Assembly: GCA_945916025.1 (NCBI GenBank)
Contig: CAMEGD010000026.1
Coordinates: 1 to 14,758 of the forward strand
Direction of reading: 5' to 3'
Origin: an uncultured Clostridia bacterium
GTDB taxonomy: Bacteria > Bacillota > Clostridia > Tissierellales > Peptoniphilaceae
DNA: 14,758 nucleotides
A model generated the notes under the pieces. The model was not told the origin of the DNA, did no database searches, and saw only the letters and a program-made list of their open reading frames with translations. How positions within the stretch are numbered: position 1 is the first letter of the stretch; each line of letters opens with the position of its first letter. Positions 6,684 to 14,366 of this stretch are shown in pieces. Made by a program: the position numbers and the translations under genes.

Positions 6684-8291
6684 TTGAAATTTGAAAACTT
6701 TCCTATATCAAAGGAAATACTAAGAGGAATTGAGGAGATGGGATTTGAAGAAGCAAGTCCTATCCAAGTAAGTGCAATAAGGCCCCTACTAGAAGGAAAA
6801 GACCTAATAGCCCAAGCCCAAACAGGAACAGGAAAAACAGCTGCCTTTGGGATTCCAATGCTAGAAATGGTAAGTACTGAAAAAGTAGTACAGGGCCTAG
6901 TTTTATGCCCAACAAGGGAATTATCTGTTCAAGTAGCAGATGAGTTATACAATATTGGAAAATTTAAAAAGAACATAAATGTTTTAGCAATTTATGGTGG
7001 AACAAGTATAGAAAGACAAATCAAAGGCCTAAAAAAAGGAGTTCAAATAGTAGTAGGAACACCAGGTAGAATTATGGACCTTATGAGAAGAAAAATCCTA
7101 GACTTTTCTAATCTAAAACTTGCTATCTTAGACGAAGCTGACGAAATGTTTGATATGGGCTTTAGAGATGACATGAAAACTATCTTAGACAAGACCAACC
7201 AAGACAGACAAACATGTTTTTTTTCAGCAACTATGGGAAAAGAAATCAATGAATTTTCAAAAATGTACCAAGAAGACCCTACTAGAATCCAAATCGAACA
7301 CAAGGAACTTACAGTAGAAAATATTTCTCAGTACTATTTGGAAATGAAATCTAATATGAAAAACGAAATCCTATCTAGGATAGTTGATATCTATAATCCA
7401 AAACAGACTATAGTATTTTGTAATACCAAGAGAAAAGTAGATGATCTTGTAATGAACCTAACAACTAGGGGCTACAGTGCAGATGCCCTACATGGAGACC
7501 TAAAGCAAAACCAAAGGGACTCTGTTATGAAAAGGTTCAGAGATACCTTTACAGATATACTTGTAGCAACAGATGTAGCAGCTAGAGGAATAGATGTAGG
7601 ATCAGTAGATGTAGTAATAAACTACGACTTACCTCAAGACGAAGAATACTATGTTCATAGAATAGGTAGAACAGCTAGAGCTGGAAGAAAGGGCATGGCC
7701 TTTACATTTGTAGTAGGAAGGGACCAATACAAGCTTAAGGATATAATGAGATACACCAAGGCTGACATAAAGTATATGGACCTACCAAAAATAGCAGATA
7801 TAGACCATCTTAATGAAAAGAATCTATTAGACCAAATAATAAAAGAAGTAGAAAATTCAGAAGACTTAAACAAGTATAAGACTACAATAGATACCCTACT
7901 ACTAAAAGAATATGGTTGTGTAGATATAGCAGCAGCCCTCCTAAAAATACTATCAAAAACCCAAGAAGGTAAAAATCACGAATCCTTAGACAATGTAGAT
8001 TACAACTTAAAAACTTCTAAGAGAAAAGAAAGGAATACAAGGGACCACAGTAGAATATTTGTAAACAAGGGTAGAAGAGACGGCCTAAGTCCAAAGGACC
8101 TAGTTTCAATACTAAAGACTGCAAGAATAGATGAAAAGATGATAGGAGAAATCCTTATAAAAGACAACTTCTCCTTTATAGAAGTACCAAAAATTTCCAC
8201 AAAAAGAGTTTTAAAAACCCTTAATAACAAAAAAATTAAAGGGAAGAATATTGTAGCAGAACCAGCAGAAAAAGAAAGAAGGAAAAAATAA
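6684..8291 (+). CDS. DEAD-box ATP-dependent RNA helicase with DbpA-like C-terminal RNA-binding domain
   Basis: This 535-residue protein has the full helicase motif set: Q motif (GFEEASPIQ, 20-28), motif I AQTGTGKT (45-52), PTREL (77-81), TPGR (126-129), DEAD (150-153), SAT (181-183), IVFCNTKR, ATDVAARGID and HRIGRTARAGR. Residues about 457-530 resemble the DbpA/YxiN RNA-binding domain (GLSPKDLVSILKTARI, then IGEILIKDNFSFIEVP). This places it with the DeaD/CsdA/CshA group, which unwinds RNA in ribosome assembly, cold adaptation and mRNA turnover. Whether it recognises 23S rRNA hairpin 92 like DbpA is not determined. The start is TTG: no in-frame ATG occurs before the Q-motif region, and AAGGA lies 9 nt upstream. 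A weak start plus the leader hairpin suggests controlled expression. It is divergent from ku, and no clear terminator follows it. Confidence 0.94.
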   Translation: MKFENFPISKEILRGIEEMGFEEASPIQVSAIRPLLEGKDLIAQAQTGTGKTAAFGIPMLEMVSTEKVVQGLVLCPTRELSVQVADELYNIGKFKKNINVLAIYGGTSIERQIKGLKKGVQIVVGTPGRIMDLMRRKILDFSNLKLAILDEADEMFDMGFRDDMKTILDKTNQDRQTCFFSATMGKEINEFSKMYQEDPTRIQIEHKELTVENISQYYLEMKSNMKNEILSRIVDIYNPKQTIVFCNTKRKVDDLVMNLTTRGYSADALHGDLKQNQRDSVMKRFRDTFTDILVATDVAARGIDVGSVDVVINYDLPQDEEYYVHRIGRTARAGRKGMAFTFVVGRDQYKLKDIMRYTKADIKYMDLPKIADIDHLNEKNLLDQIIKEVENSEDLNKYKTTIDTLLLKEYGCVDIAAALLKILSKTQEGKNHESLDNVDYNLKTSKRKERNTRDHSRIFVNKGRRDGLSPKDLVSILKTARIDEKMIGEILIKDNFSFIEVPKISTKRVLKTLNNKKIKGKNIVAEPAEKERRKK

Positions 8292-8365
8292 GTCCTAGAA
8301 TATTAACCGAAAAATTTTGGACCTGTATAATAACTTTAATATCTTAATAAAATAGAAATTATCAA

Positions 8366-9380
8366 ATGGAAGTTGTGATAAAGTGAACATTATTTTTGCT
8401 AATAGGATTTAGCTTCCTCTTAGTAGACCTTGTAGACCTAGTATGGGCATCCCTTTGGATAGACATAGGGAAGGACCAATAACAAAGTTCCTATCTAAAT
8501 AAATTTGGTCTATGCTTAAAAGAATAGACGATGACAATAATATACTTATGCTATCAGGGCCAGTAATGATTTTACTAATTCTAATAGTTTGGGCTTTATT
8601 GTTGTGGATAGGTTGGAGCTTTATATTTATGGCCTTTCCAGGAGGACTTGTAAATACCGTAAGTACACAGCCCTTAGAGACCATTGATTACTTTTATTAT
8701 TCAGGATATGTAATCTTCACACTAGGGTCAGGGGAGTTTACTCCAGTTAGTTCTACCTTAAAACTATTATCAGTATTTTCATCAGGACTTGGAGTTGTGT
8801 TTTTACACTTAGTGTGTCTTATATAATTTCCATAGTAGATGGAGCAATACAAAAAAGAACCCTAGTAAGACAGATGCATACCCTGGGAAACTCGCCAGAA
8901 GAAATACTAATAAATTCATGGTCAGGTAAAGATTTTTATAGTATGGATAATGTCCTTACAAATATTACAGTGGGAATAAGTGATATAAACTTTAAAGAAA
9001 GGGCCTACCCCTTACTTCAGTTTTATCACTCTCAAAACAAGTACTACGCCTTATCCTATGCACTTCCAATTTTAGATGATGCCTTAACTATTTATGAATA
9101 TGGTCATCAGTCTAGAGACTATAATATAAACTACTTCGCCATAAGACAGCTTCGCTCAGCCATAACCCTTTATTTAGACTCCTTTGACAAGGGATGAAAA
9201 AACCTTTTTGAACCTAGTGAAGTGGGCCTAGTAAATATTGATATGTCTAAGTTAGAAGAAAGAAATATACCAGTAATTAGCCAAGAAGACTTTAACAAAA
9301 TCCTAGAAGAACTTAAGGGTAGAAGGATTAGACTATTAGATATAACTAGAGAAAACTGGACCAAGTTTATAAAGGTATAA
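8366..9380 (+). pseudogene. Broken two-helix ion-channel-family protein (Ion_trans_2 type)
   Basis: A single protein can be pieced together across frames. It starts at ATG 8366 with an N-terminal helix (LFLLIGFSFLLVDLVDLVW). A GPITKFLSK segment and a second helix follow. Next is a pore-like region containing FTLGSGEFTP, which resembles the TLGNGDF filter of a bacterial two-helix channel family. A long cytoplasmic region (QKRTLVRQMHTLGNSPEEI, then YPLLQFYHS) leads to a final RIRLLDITRENW. Five lesions break it: TGA at 8384-8386, where Trp is plausible; a frame change near 8468-8475, where one missing A restores the frame; TAA at 8500-8502; a frame change near 8808-8818; and TGA at 9195-9197, again where Trp is plausible. 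The last frame stays open to TAA 9378-9380. So many independent lesions indicate true decay rather than one sequencing error. The intact parent would have been about 335 residues. Confidence 0.8.
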
Positions 9381-9396
9381 ATTTAGGAGGAAAAAT

Positions 9397-9609
9397 ATGG
9401 ACTATGTAAGTCACAACAAAGAAGAACACAAAAAATTTAAAGATATAATGGATAAAATATAAAAAGCTTCTGGAATAGAAAAAGACAAAGAACTAGTTTT
9501 AGAAATGATAGAAGAACACTCCTTACTTAATTATCAATTTTCAGTAGTAGGAAAGACTTTCTTAGACAACGAAACATGGGATCCAAAATTCTCTGAGCTT
9601 AGGGGATAA
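9397..9609 (+). pseudogene. Small gene of unknown function broken by an internal stop
   Basis: An excellent ribosome binding site (AGGAGG) sits 6 nt before ATG 9397. The frame reads 21 codons (MDYVSHNKEEHKKFKDIMDK, then Ile) to a TAA at 9460-9462. It then continues in the same frame for 48 protein-like codons (KASGIEKDKELVLEMIEEHS, later FSVVGKTFLDNETWDPKF) to TAA 9607-9609. The composition is hydrophilic and probably helical. I recognise no family. It begins 16 nt after the broken channel gene and was probably its operon partner; both now look inactive. Alternatively, the 21-residue peptide or a restart product is made, but no second ribosome binding site is evident. Confidence 0.6.
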
Positions 9610-9619
9610 ATACTAAAAG

Positions 9620-9819
9620 TTGAAAGCTAAAAGAAAAATCTTTTGGCTTTTTTTGTATTATTCCTTATTTTTATAGGTTTCTTAATCATAACTTATTTTG
9701 GATATGAGATACTATCTGCCTATAAGGACAAGTTAGTTAGTATAGATAAAAATAATCTTAAAAAATGTGGGCTGGTATATCACTTCCAATTAGCTTTCTT
9801 ATTTTTTATATTTTTGTAG
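9620..9819 (+). pseudogene. Possible remnant of a small membrane protein
   Basis: From TTG 9620 the frame reads a basic then hydrophobic start (LKAKRKIFWLFLYYSLFL) to TAG 9674. An overlapping frame, open from 9631 to TAG 9817-9819, continues with FLIITYFGYEILSAYKDK and, after a polar stretch, FQLAFLFFIFL. Joined by one frameshift they look like a protein of about 65 residues with two membrane segments. There is no ATG and no convincing ribosome binding site, and the 5' part overlaps a terminator hairpin. This is a tentative call. Confidence 0.3.
9624..9654 (+). terminator. Intrinsic terminator after the broken channel operon
   Basis: AAGCTAAAAGA (9624-9634) pairs with TCTTTTGGCTT (9639-9649), with one U-G pair around an AAAA loop. 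The T run reaches 9654. It lies 15 nt after the stop of the small broken gene. The stem is A/T-rich, so its strength is moderate. Confidence 0.6.
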
Positions 9820-9825
9820 AACATA

Positions 9826-9863
9826 AAAGTATCCCTTGATTTTTTTAAATCATGGGATACTTT
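9826..9863. terminator. Long inverted repeat, terminator-like
   Basis: AAAGTATCCC (9826-9835) and TGATTT (9837-9842) pair with AAATCA (9847-9852) and GGGATACTTT (9854-9863), giving 16 pairs with one T-T mismatch and a TTTT loop. Only a short T run follows on either strand. It probably closes the degraded region upstream of the T-box operon, but it could be a remnant of a mobile or repeat element. Confidence 0.45.
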
Positions 9864-9915
9864 GTCTATAGTCTAAAATATTTTTTATTAATATTAAATT
9901 TATACTAAAAAAGTG

Positions 9916-9944
9916 TTGACATAATTAAAATATAATAATATACT
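9916..9944 (+). promoter_or_regulatory. Promoter of the T-box-controlled transporter operon
   Basis: A perfect TTGACA (9916-9921) and TATACT (9939-9944) are separated by the ideal 17 nt. RNA would begin near 9951, just before the T-box stem I. This is the best sigma-A-type promoter in the window. Confidence 0.8.
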
Positions 9945-9950
9945 TACATA

Positions 9951-10221
9951 AAATAAATGCAAGGATAAGAAGAGTAGCCTTTTTGAATACTCATAGAGAG
10001 TCTCCGTTTGGTGGAAGGGGATAGTAGGATAAGGGTGAATAAAGACTTTGAGCATCGGTTTGGATTTTTGATAAATCGACGTTAGTGCACGTTATAGCAC
10101 CTGAGTATTATTTAGTACTTTTTGAGGTAAATATCGCAAGGTATTTATAAAAATGGGTGGTAACACGAAGAGACTTACTTTCGTCCCAGGTTCTATGGAA
10201 CCTGGTCGGAAGTTTTTTTTT
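9951..10221 (+). promoter_or_regulatory. T-box riboswitch (uncharged tRNA sensor), probably tRNA-Lys
   Basis: All the usual elements appear in order. Stem I has the AGTA S-turn strand (9973-9976), an AGAGAG stretch (9995-10000) and a distal hairpin TCTCC/GGGGA closing a GGTGGAA-type loop (10001-10021). The specifier side, GAAT-AAA-GACTTTGAGC, falls at 10037-10053. The T-box GGGTGGTAACACG (10155-10167) comes next. The antiterminator helix TGGG (10154-10157) with CCCA (10185-10188) competes with the terminator. The bulge UGGU (10158-10161) fits a tRNA ending in ACCA. Aligned with the B. subtilis glyQS leader, the specifier falls on AAA (10041-10043), a lysine codon; bacterial tRNA-Lys commonly has A73. 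Shifting the register one base gives a stop codon, which supports AAA, but the codon call remains tentative. When tRNA is uncharged, transcription reads through into the ABC transporter genes. Confidence 0.92.
10177..10221 (+). terminator. T-box regulatory terminator
   Basis: The outer helix is ACTTTCG (10177-10183) with CGGAAGT (10207-10213). The inner helix is CCAGGTTC (10186-10193) with GAACCTGG (10198-10205), around a TATG loop. A run of nine T ends at 10221. The left side overlaps the bases needed for the antiterminator, as expected for a tRNA-controlled switch. Confidence 0.9.
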
Positions 10222-10271
10222 GAAGAAAAAGTCTAACTTGTATTTATAAAATATTTTAAGGAGAGAAAAAA

Positions 10272-11174
10272 ATGAGAAGAAATTTGCTTTTAATGTTAGC
10301 CATGGTACTTGTAGTTTCCCTAATTGGTTGTTCAGGAAATGAAACTACTAATAGTGAACTTAATGATGATGCTGTTGAAACTGTAGAAGAAACAACTGAA
10401 AATGAAGATGAGACTGCTGAAAACTCAGAAGAAGTAACTGAAGAGTCTGGTGATGTTTTAAGAATTGGTATGGAAGCTGGTTATCCACCTTTCAATTGGA
10501 CCCAAAAAGATGATTCCAACGGGGCTATTCCTATAGAGGGATCTCCAGAGTTTGCAAATGGCTATGATGTTCAAATTGCAAAAATTATTGGAGAGGCTTT
10601 AGGAAAAGAAGTTGTAGCTGTTAAGACTGAATGGGATGGTCTTGTACCTGCCCTTACTTCTGGAAAAATTGATATGATTATGGCTGGTATGAGCCCAACT
10701 GCAGAAAGGGCTTTACAAATAGACTTTTCAGATGCTTATTACAATTCTGACTTAGTTTTAATAGTTAATGAAAATGGTCCTTACAAGGATGCTACTAGTC
10801 TAGCAGACTTTAATGGGGCAAGGGTAGTTGCTCAACTTAATACTTTCCATGACAAGGTTGTAAATCAAATTGAAGGTGTTGAACACTTAAGCCCAATGCC
10901 AGATTTTCCTATTCTTAGGGTAGCTGTTCAAAGTGATAAGGCTGATGCCTATGTGGCAGAAAGACCTGAAGGAAAGTCTGTTGAAGTAGCTGGAATTGGC
11001 CTAAAAATGATAGATCTTACTGATGGTTTTGAAACTAGTCCTGAAGATACTGCTATTGCTGTAGGTATCCAAAAGGGAAGTGACTTAACTGAACAAATAA
11101 ATGAAGTCCTAGCTGGTATATCTAATGAAGATAGACTAAGTATAATGGATGAAGTAACAAATTTAAGTAATTAA
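10272..11174 (+). CDS. Polar amino acid ABC transporter, substrate-binding lipoprotein (SBP_bac_3)
   Basis: The 300-residue protein has a lipoprotein signal ending in SLIGC (Cys20). A 40-residue linker rich in Glu, Thr and Asn follows (21-60). The remainder (61-300) is a family 3 binding domain: VLRIGMEAGYPPFNW near 62-76, the signature NGYDVQIAKIIGEALG (96-111), GLVPALTSGKIDMI (123-136) and SPTAER (141-146), whose Arg145 is in the position that usually holds the ligand carboxylate. In the known family, such proteins bind Lys, Arg, His, Gln or other polar amino acids outside the membrane and deliver them to the permease. It follows the T-box terminator by 50 nt, with AAGGAG at a normal distance from the ATG. 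The T-box specifier suggests lysine; the protein sequence alone does not fix the ligand. Confidence 0.92.
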   Translation: MRRNLLLMLAMVLVVSLIGCSGNETTNSELNDDAVETVEETTENEDETAENSEEVTEESGDVLRIGMEAGYPPFNWTQKDDSNGAIPIEGSPEFANGYDVQIAKIIGEALGKEVVAVKTEWDGLVPALTSGKIDMIMAGMSPTAERALQIDFSDAYYNSDLVLIVNENGPYKDATSLADFNGARVVAQLNTFHDKVVNQIEGVEHLSPMPDFPILRVAVQSDKADAYVAERPEGKSVEVAGIGLKMIDLTDGFETSPEDTAIAVGIQKGSDLTEQINEVLAGISNEDRLSIMDEVTNLSN

Positions 11175-11204
11175 TTATAATAGAAAATTTTTCGGGGGAA
11201 GATA

Positions 11205-11945
11205 ATGGAATTTTTATCTAGAATGGCAAATATATTTATGGAGAACAGGGCTGGATTTTTAAGGGGAACCTTGGCCACCTTAGAGATATCCTTAATAGGT
11301 ACAATTGTAGGTTTACTTATAGGGATGATAATAGGAATTATTAGGACTAGTCCTAAGACTAAGAATTCTATAGTTAATTTCATATTAGGTGGAGCCAAGT
11401 TACTTTCAAATATTTATATTCAAGTTCTTAGAGGTACTCCTATGATAGTTCAATCAATTTTATTTTATTATGGATTAGCTCAATTTGCTGGCATTGATGT
11501 ATCTCCTATGACTGCAGCCTTAGTAGTAGTTTCTATTAATACAGGTGCCTATATGGCTGAAGTTGTTAGGGGGGGAATTATAGCAATAGATAAGGGACAG
11601 TTTGAAGCTGCAAGTGCCCTAGGCATGAACCACTTCCAAACTATGTCTAATATTATCTTACCCCAAGCCTTTAGAAATATTATTCCTGCAACTGGTAACG
11701 AATTTATAGTTAATATTAAGGATACTTCTGTATTGAATGTTATTACAGTTAATGAACTATTCTTTGTTACTAAGACTATAGCTGGTGGAAACTTTTTGAC
11801 TTTTGAAACATATTTAATTACATCTATGATTTACTTGTTTTTAACTTTATCTATAGCATCCTTATTACATTTACTTGAAAGGAAGCTTAGGGGATCTGAC
11901 TCCTATGATAAGATAGAAATTGATGTATTAAAGAGTGCTAACTAG
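11205..11945 (+). CDS. Polar amino acid ABC transporter permease (HisM/GlnP type)
   Basis: This 246-residue inner-membrane protein belongs to the His/Glu/Gln/Arg permease family. It has the N-terminal GTLATLEISLIGT segment, the IQVLRGTPMIVQ motif (72-83) and the cytoplasmic EAA loop that docks the ATPase (EAASALGMNHFQTMSNIILPQ at 134-153). About five membrane segments are evident, and the C-terminal 25 or so residues are charged. It starts 30 nt after the binding-protein stop, with a GGGGGAAG ribosome binding site. The ATPase gene follows 9 nt after its stop. Only one permease gene is present, so the transporter probably uses a permease homodimer. The substrate is inferred as lysine from the T-box leader only. 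Confidence 0.93.
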   Translation: MEFLSRMANIFMENRAGFLRGTLATLEISLIGTIVGLLIGMIIGIIRTSPKTKNSIVNFILGGAKLLSNIYIQVLRGTPMIVQSILFYYGLAQFAGIDVSPMTAALVVVSINTGAYMAEVVRGGIIAIDKGQFEAASALGMNHFQTMSNIILPQAFRNIIPATGNEFIVNIKDTSVLNVITVNELFFVTKTIAGGNFLTFETYLITSMIYLFLTLSIASLLHLLERKLRGSDSYDKIEIDVLKSAN

Positions 11946-11954
11946 GAGAATTTT

Positions 11955-12683
11955 ATGAATAATACTATTATAAACATTAGAGGACTAAAAAAAACCTTTG
12001 GAAATAATGAAGTCTTAAAGGGAATAGACTTAGCTGTAAACAAGGGAGAGGTTATAACTATTATTGGATCTTCTGGGTCTGGTAAGTCTACTTTTTTAAG
12101 GTGCATAAACTTACTTGAAGAACCTAATGAGGGCGAAATCCTCTTTCATGGAGAAAATATTTTAAATAAGAATGTTAATGTAAATAGGTATAGAGAAAAC
12201 TTAGGTATGGTTTTTCAACAGTTTAATCTTTTTGAAAATCTAAGTACCATAAAAAATTGCACAATAGCCCAAGAAAAAGTAAAAAAGAAATCTTCCAGTG
12301 AAGCCTTGGAAAAGGCCAGGTACTATCTAGATCTTGTTGGGATGGGAGCTTATGAAAACGCTAAGCCTTCTCAACTATCTGGTGGCCAAAAGCAAAGGGT
12401 TGCTATAGCTAGAGCTTTGTCTATGGAGCCAGAAGTTATTTTATTTGATGAGCCTACATCTGCCCTGGACCCCGAAATGGTAGATGAAGTTTTGCAAACT
12501 ATGCAAAGGTTAGCTGAATTAGGCTTTACTATGATTGTAGTTACACACGAAATGGACTTTGCCAGGAAGGTTTCTGATAGGGTAATCTTTATGGACAAGG
12601 GAGTAATCCTAGAAGAGGGTAGTCCTGAAGATATCTTTTCTAGACCTAAGTTTGAAAGGACTAGGGACTTTTTAAGAATATAA
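11955..12683 (+). CDS. Polar amino acid ABC transporter ATP-binding protein (GlnQ/HisP type)
   Basis: This 242-residue ATPase has every expected motif: Walker [10 protein letters not shown] (38-46), the Q-loop [10 protein letters not shown] (87-96), signature [15 protein letters not shown] (141-155), Walker B VILFDEP (161-167) with catalytic Glu166, the D-loop SALDP, and the switch His198 in VVTHEM. Its length and sequence fit the GlnQ/ArtP/HisP family, which powers polar amino acid import from the cytoplasmic side. The ribosome binding site AGGAG overlaps the permease stop, so translation is coupled. It is the last gene of the T-box operon, and a terminator follows within 50 nt of its stop. 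Confidence 0.95.
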   Translation: MNNTIINIRGLKKTFGNNEVLKGIDLAVNKGEVITIIGSSGSGKSTFLRCINLLEEPNEGEILFHGENILNKNVNVNRYRENLGMVFQQFNLFENLSTIKNCTIAQEKVKKKSSSEALEKARYYLDLVGMGAYENAKPSQLSGGQKQRVAIARALSMEPEVILFDEPTSALDPEMVDEVLQTMQRLAELGFTMIVVTHEMDFARKVSDRVIFMDKGVILEEGSPEDIFSRPKFERTRDFLRI

Positions 12684-12728
12684 GTTTTGTTTTATATTTT
12701 GATAAATATATAATGTTATTTTAATTAG

Positions 12729-12754
12729 AGAAGTAGTTTAGGCTACTTCTTTTT
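12729..12754 (+). terminator. Terminator of the amino acid transporter operon
   Basis: AGAAGTAG (12729-12736) pairs perfectly with CTACTTCT (12743-12750) around TTTAGG and runs into a T tract. It lies 45 nt after the ATPase stop. Confidence 0.8.
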
Positions 12755-12785
12755 AAAATCTAGATCTTATAATTATATACAAAAT

Positions 12786-12815
12786 TTGGTTATTTCTTTT
12801 TTCTAGGGGTATATT
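12786..12815 (+). promoter_or_regulatory. Possible promoter of the family 1 binding-protein gene
   Basis: TTGGTT (12786-12791) and TATATT (12810-12815) are 18 nt apart, giving a leader of about 97 nt. The leader includes a weak hairpin, TGAAGAA/TTCTTCA (12825-12848). The -35 match is poor, so this is tentative. Confidence 0.35.
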
Positions 12816-12918
12816 AGATTTACATGAAGAAAATTTTGAAATTCTTCAAAAATTTATTTTCATACAGGGTATGCAATCCTTTGCAAAGTCCTTGTATATA
12901 TTTAGGAGGAAATATTAT

Positions 12919-14265
12919 ATGAAAAACTTTAAGTCACTGTTAGCAGTGCTAATGGTTTTAGCTTTAGTTCTTACAGCTTGTAGCGGTGGAAATGAAGATG
13001 CAGCAAAACCAACTGAAACAACTGAAACAACTGAAACAACTGAAGCTGGTAATTTAACAGGTGAAATTAGCGTTCAAGCGGAAACAGCTTGGTTAGATTA
13101 CTATAAGGCAGCTGCTGATAGGGTTATGGAAGCTAATCCAGATGCAAAGATTAACATTATTGAAGTTGGTGCTTTTGATCATTTAGATACTTTAGATAAT
13201 ACAGATGCACTTAATGAAGACGTAGCTGACTTATTTGCAATTCCAGCTGATAGACTTTATGGTCTAAATGATGCCTTAGTATTAAACCCAATTGATGCAG
13301 AAAAATTAGCTGCTGATATAGGTGGATGGGATGATTTTAATGCTGGTTTAGGTGGACAATTTAAAATTGATGGTGAATATTTAGCATTCCCATACAATAT
13401 TGAAACTTTAATTACTTTTGCGAACTCAGCTAATGCTGAAACAGCTGGTATCGATCTAGGAAATCCAATCGAACTTAATGATGCTCAAAATGAAGCTACT
13501 GTGTTATTACCTTTGTTTGATGCATGGTTTGGCGTAGCTGCTACTAATTCTGCTGAAATCGAACTTCTTGGTAAAAATGAAGATGGAACATTCTTCTCAG
13601 ATTTAACTATGGAATATGCTGATCTTCCAGAAGAAAAACAAGCTGTAATTAATTCAATATATGAATATTGGAAGAAACATGATGCAGCAGGAACAGCTTT
13701 ATTTGATTCTGATGCTGGTTGGGGATATGTAGATGATCAATTTAGACCTAACGCTAATGGTGTAATTAGAATAGCTGGTCCGTGGGAACAAGCTACTATG
13801 ATTGATATAGCTGGAGAAGAAAATATAGTTATAAACCCTATTTCTAACATTACAATTAATGGAAACCCTCTTTCTCACTGGAAAGGTGGCTGGGGACTTG
13901 CCATAAACTCTAGAATCGAAGAAGAACCTGAAAAAGTTGAATTAGCTTATGCTATGATTAAAGAAATTGTAAACCCTGAGTATGCTATTGATTTATTTAA
14001 TGCTACTGGTAAGATATTAGAAAATGCAACTATTGAAACTTATGAAAACTCAGACTTGTCTGATGTTCAAAAACAAGTTATAGCTGCTGCATATACTTCT
14101 TATGAAGATGCACCTCTAAGACCTTTATTCTCTGAATGGGGACAAGTATGGGATACTTGGAAAAATGCATTATTATCATGGAATAGCGTAAAACCTGCAA
14201 CAGTTGAAGATGCATACGGAGAAATCAAAGCTTCATTTGATTCTATGATGACAAACATTCAATAA
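12919..14265 (+). CDS. Extracellular solute-binding lipoprotein, family 1 (MalE-like)
   Basis: The frame is open from ATG 12871, but the true start is ATG 12919. It has AGGAGG 9 nt upstream and begins a clean lipoprotein signal (MKNFKSLLAVLM, later LVLTAC), with Cys21 as the lipid site. The protein is then 448 residues. A Thr/Glu linker follows, partly encoded by four 9-bp repeats. The rest resembles the large family 1 binding proteins that feed carbohydrate-type ABC transporters, with segments such as FKIDGEYLAFPYNIETLITF, VIRIAGPWE and WKGGWGLAIN. The ligand is probably a sugar or oligosaccharide but is not identified. No permease or ATPase gene follows: a terminator sits just downstream and the next gene is a different membrane protein. 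It may serve a transporter encoded elsewhere. Confidence 0.88.
   Translation: MKNFKSLLAVLMVLALVLTACSGGNEDAAKPTETTETTETTEAGNLTGEISVQAETAWLDYYKAAADRVMEANPDAKINIIEVGAFDHLDTLDNTDALNEDVADLFAIPADRLYGLNDALVLNPIDAEKLAADIGGWDDFNAGLGGQFKIDGEYLAFPYNIETLITFANSANAETAGIDLGNPIELNDAQNEATVLLPLFDAWFGVAATNSAEIELLGKNEDGTFFSDLTMEYADLPEEKQAVINSIYEYWKKHDAAGTALFDSDAGWGYVDDQFRPNANGVIRIAGPWEQATMIDIAGEENIVINPISNITINGNPLSHWKGGWGLAINSRIEEEPEKVELAYAMIKEIVNPEYAIDLFNATGKILENATIETYENSDLSDVQKQVIAAAYTSYEDAPLRPLFSEWGQVWDTWKNALLSWNSVKPATVEDAYGEIKASFDSMMTNIQ
13010..13045 (+). repeat. Four 9-bp tandem repeats in the lipoprotein linker
   Basis: The unit CAACTGAAA occurs three times, followed by CAACTGAAG. It encodes repeated Thr-Glu-Thr in the linker just after the lipid-anchored Cys. 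Its length could vary between strains by slippage without shifting the frame. Confidence 0.85.
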
Positions 14266-14283
14266 AATTGTTTAACTAAAATA

Positions 14284-14314
14284 AGGGGGACTAGTCTAGT
14301 CCCTCTTTGTTTTT
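14284..14314 (+). terminator. Terminator after the family 1 binding protein
   Basis: AGGGGGACTA (14284-14293) pairs with TAGTCCCTCT (14297-14306), with one G-U pair and a 3-nt loop, followed by TTTGTTTTT. It lies 18 nt after the stop codon and isolates the gene from the next one. Confidence 0.85.
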
Positions 14315-14366
14315 ACTTATATAGGTAAGATTTCCTAGATTTATTGGGAGGAGAGAGGAAGTTTGA

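Noticed and set aside
8409..8684. A minus-strand open frame across the broken channel gene.
   Set aside because: The plus strand gives recognisable channel sequence across several frames; the minus frame resembles nothing and has no start signals.
8384..9197. Two TGA codons in the channel gene sit where Trp is expected, hinting at TGA read as Trp.
   Set aside because: Intact genes here use TGA as a real stop (larB, ku) and TGG for Trp. The same gene also has a TAA and two frame changes, so decay explains it better.
12871..12918. An upstream ATG would extend the binding lipoprotein by 16 residues.
   Set aside because: The extension would precede a complete lipoprotein signal and lacks a ribosome binding site, while ATG 12919 has AGGAGG.
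12824..12922. A 32-codon upstream ORF (starting MKKILKFFKNLF) overlaps the family 1 binding-protein start by ATGA, like a leader peptide.
   Set aside because: It has no ribosome binding site and an atypical composition, and it contains the real gene's binding site. No regulatory logic is visible.
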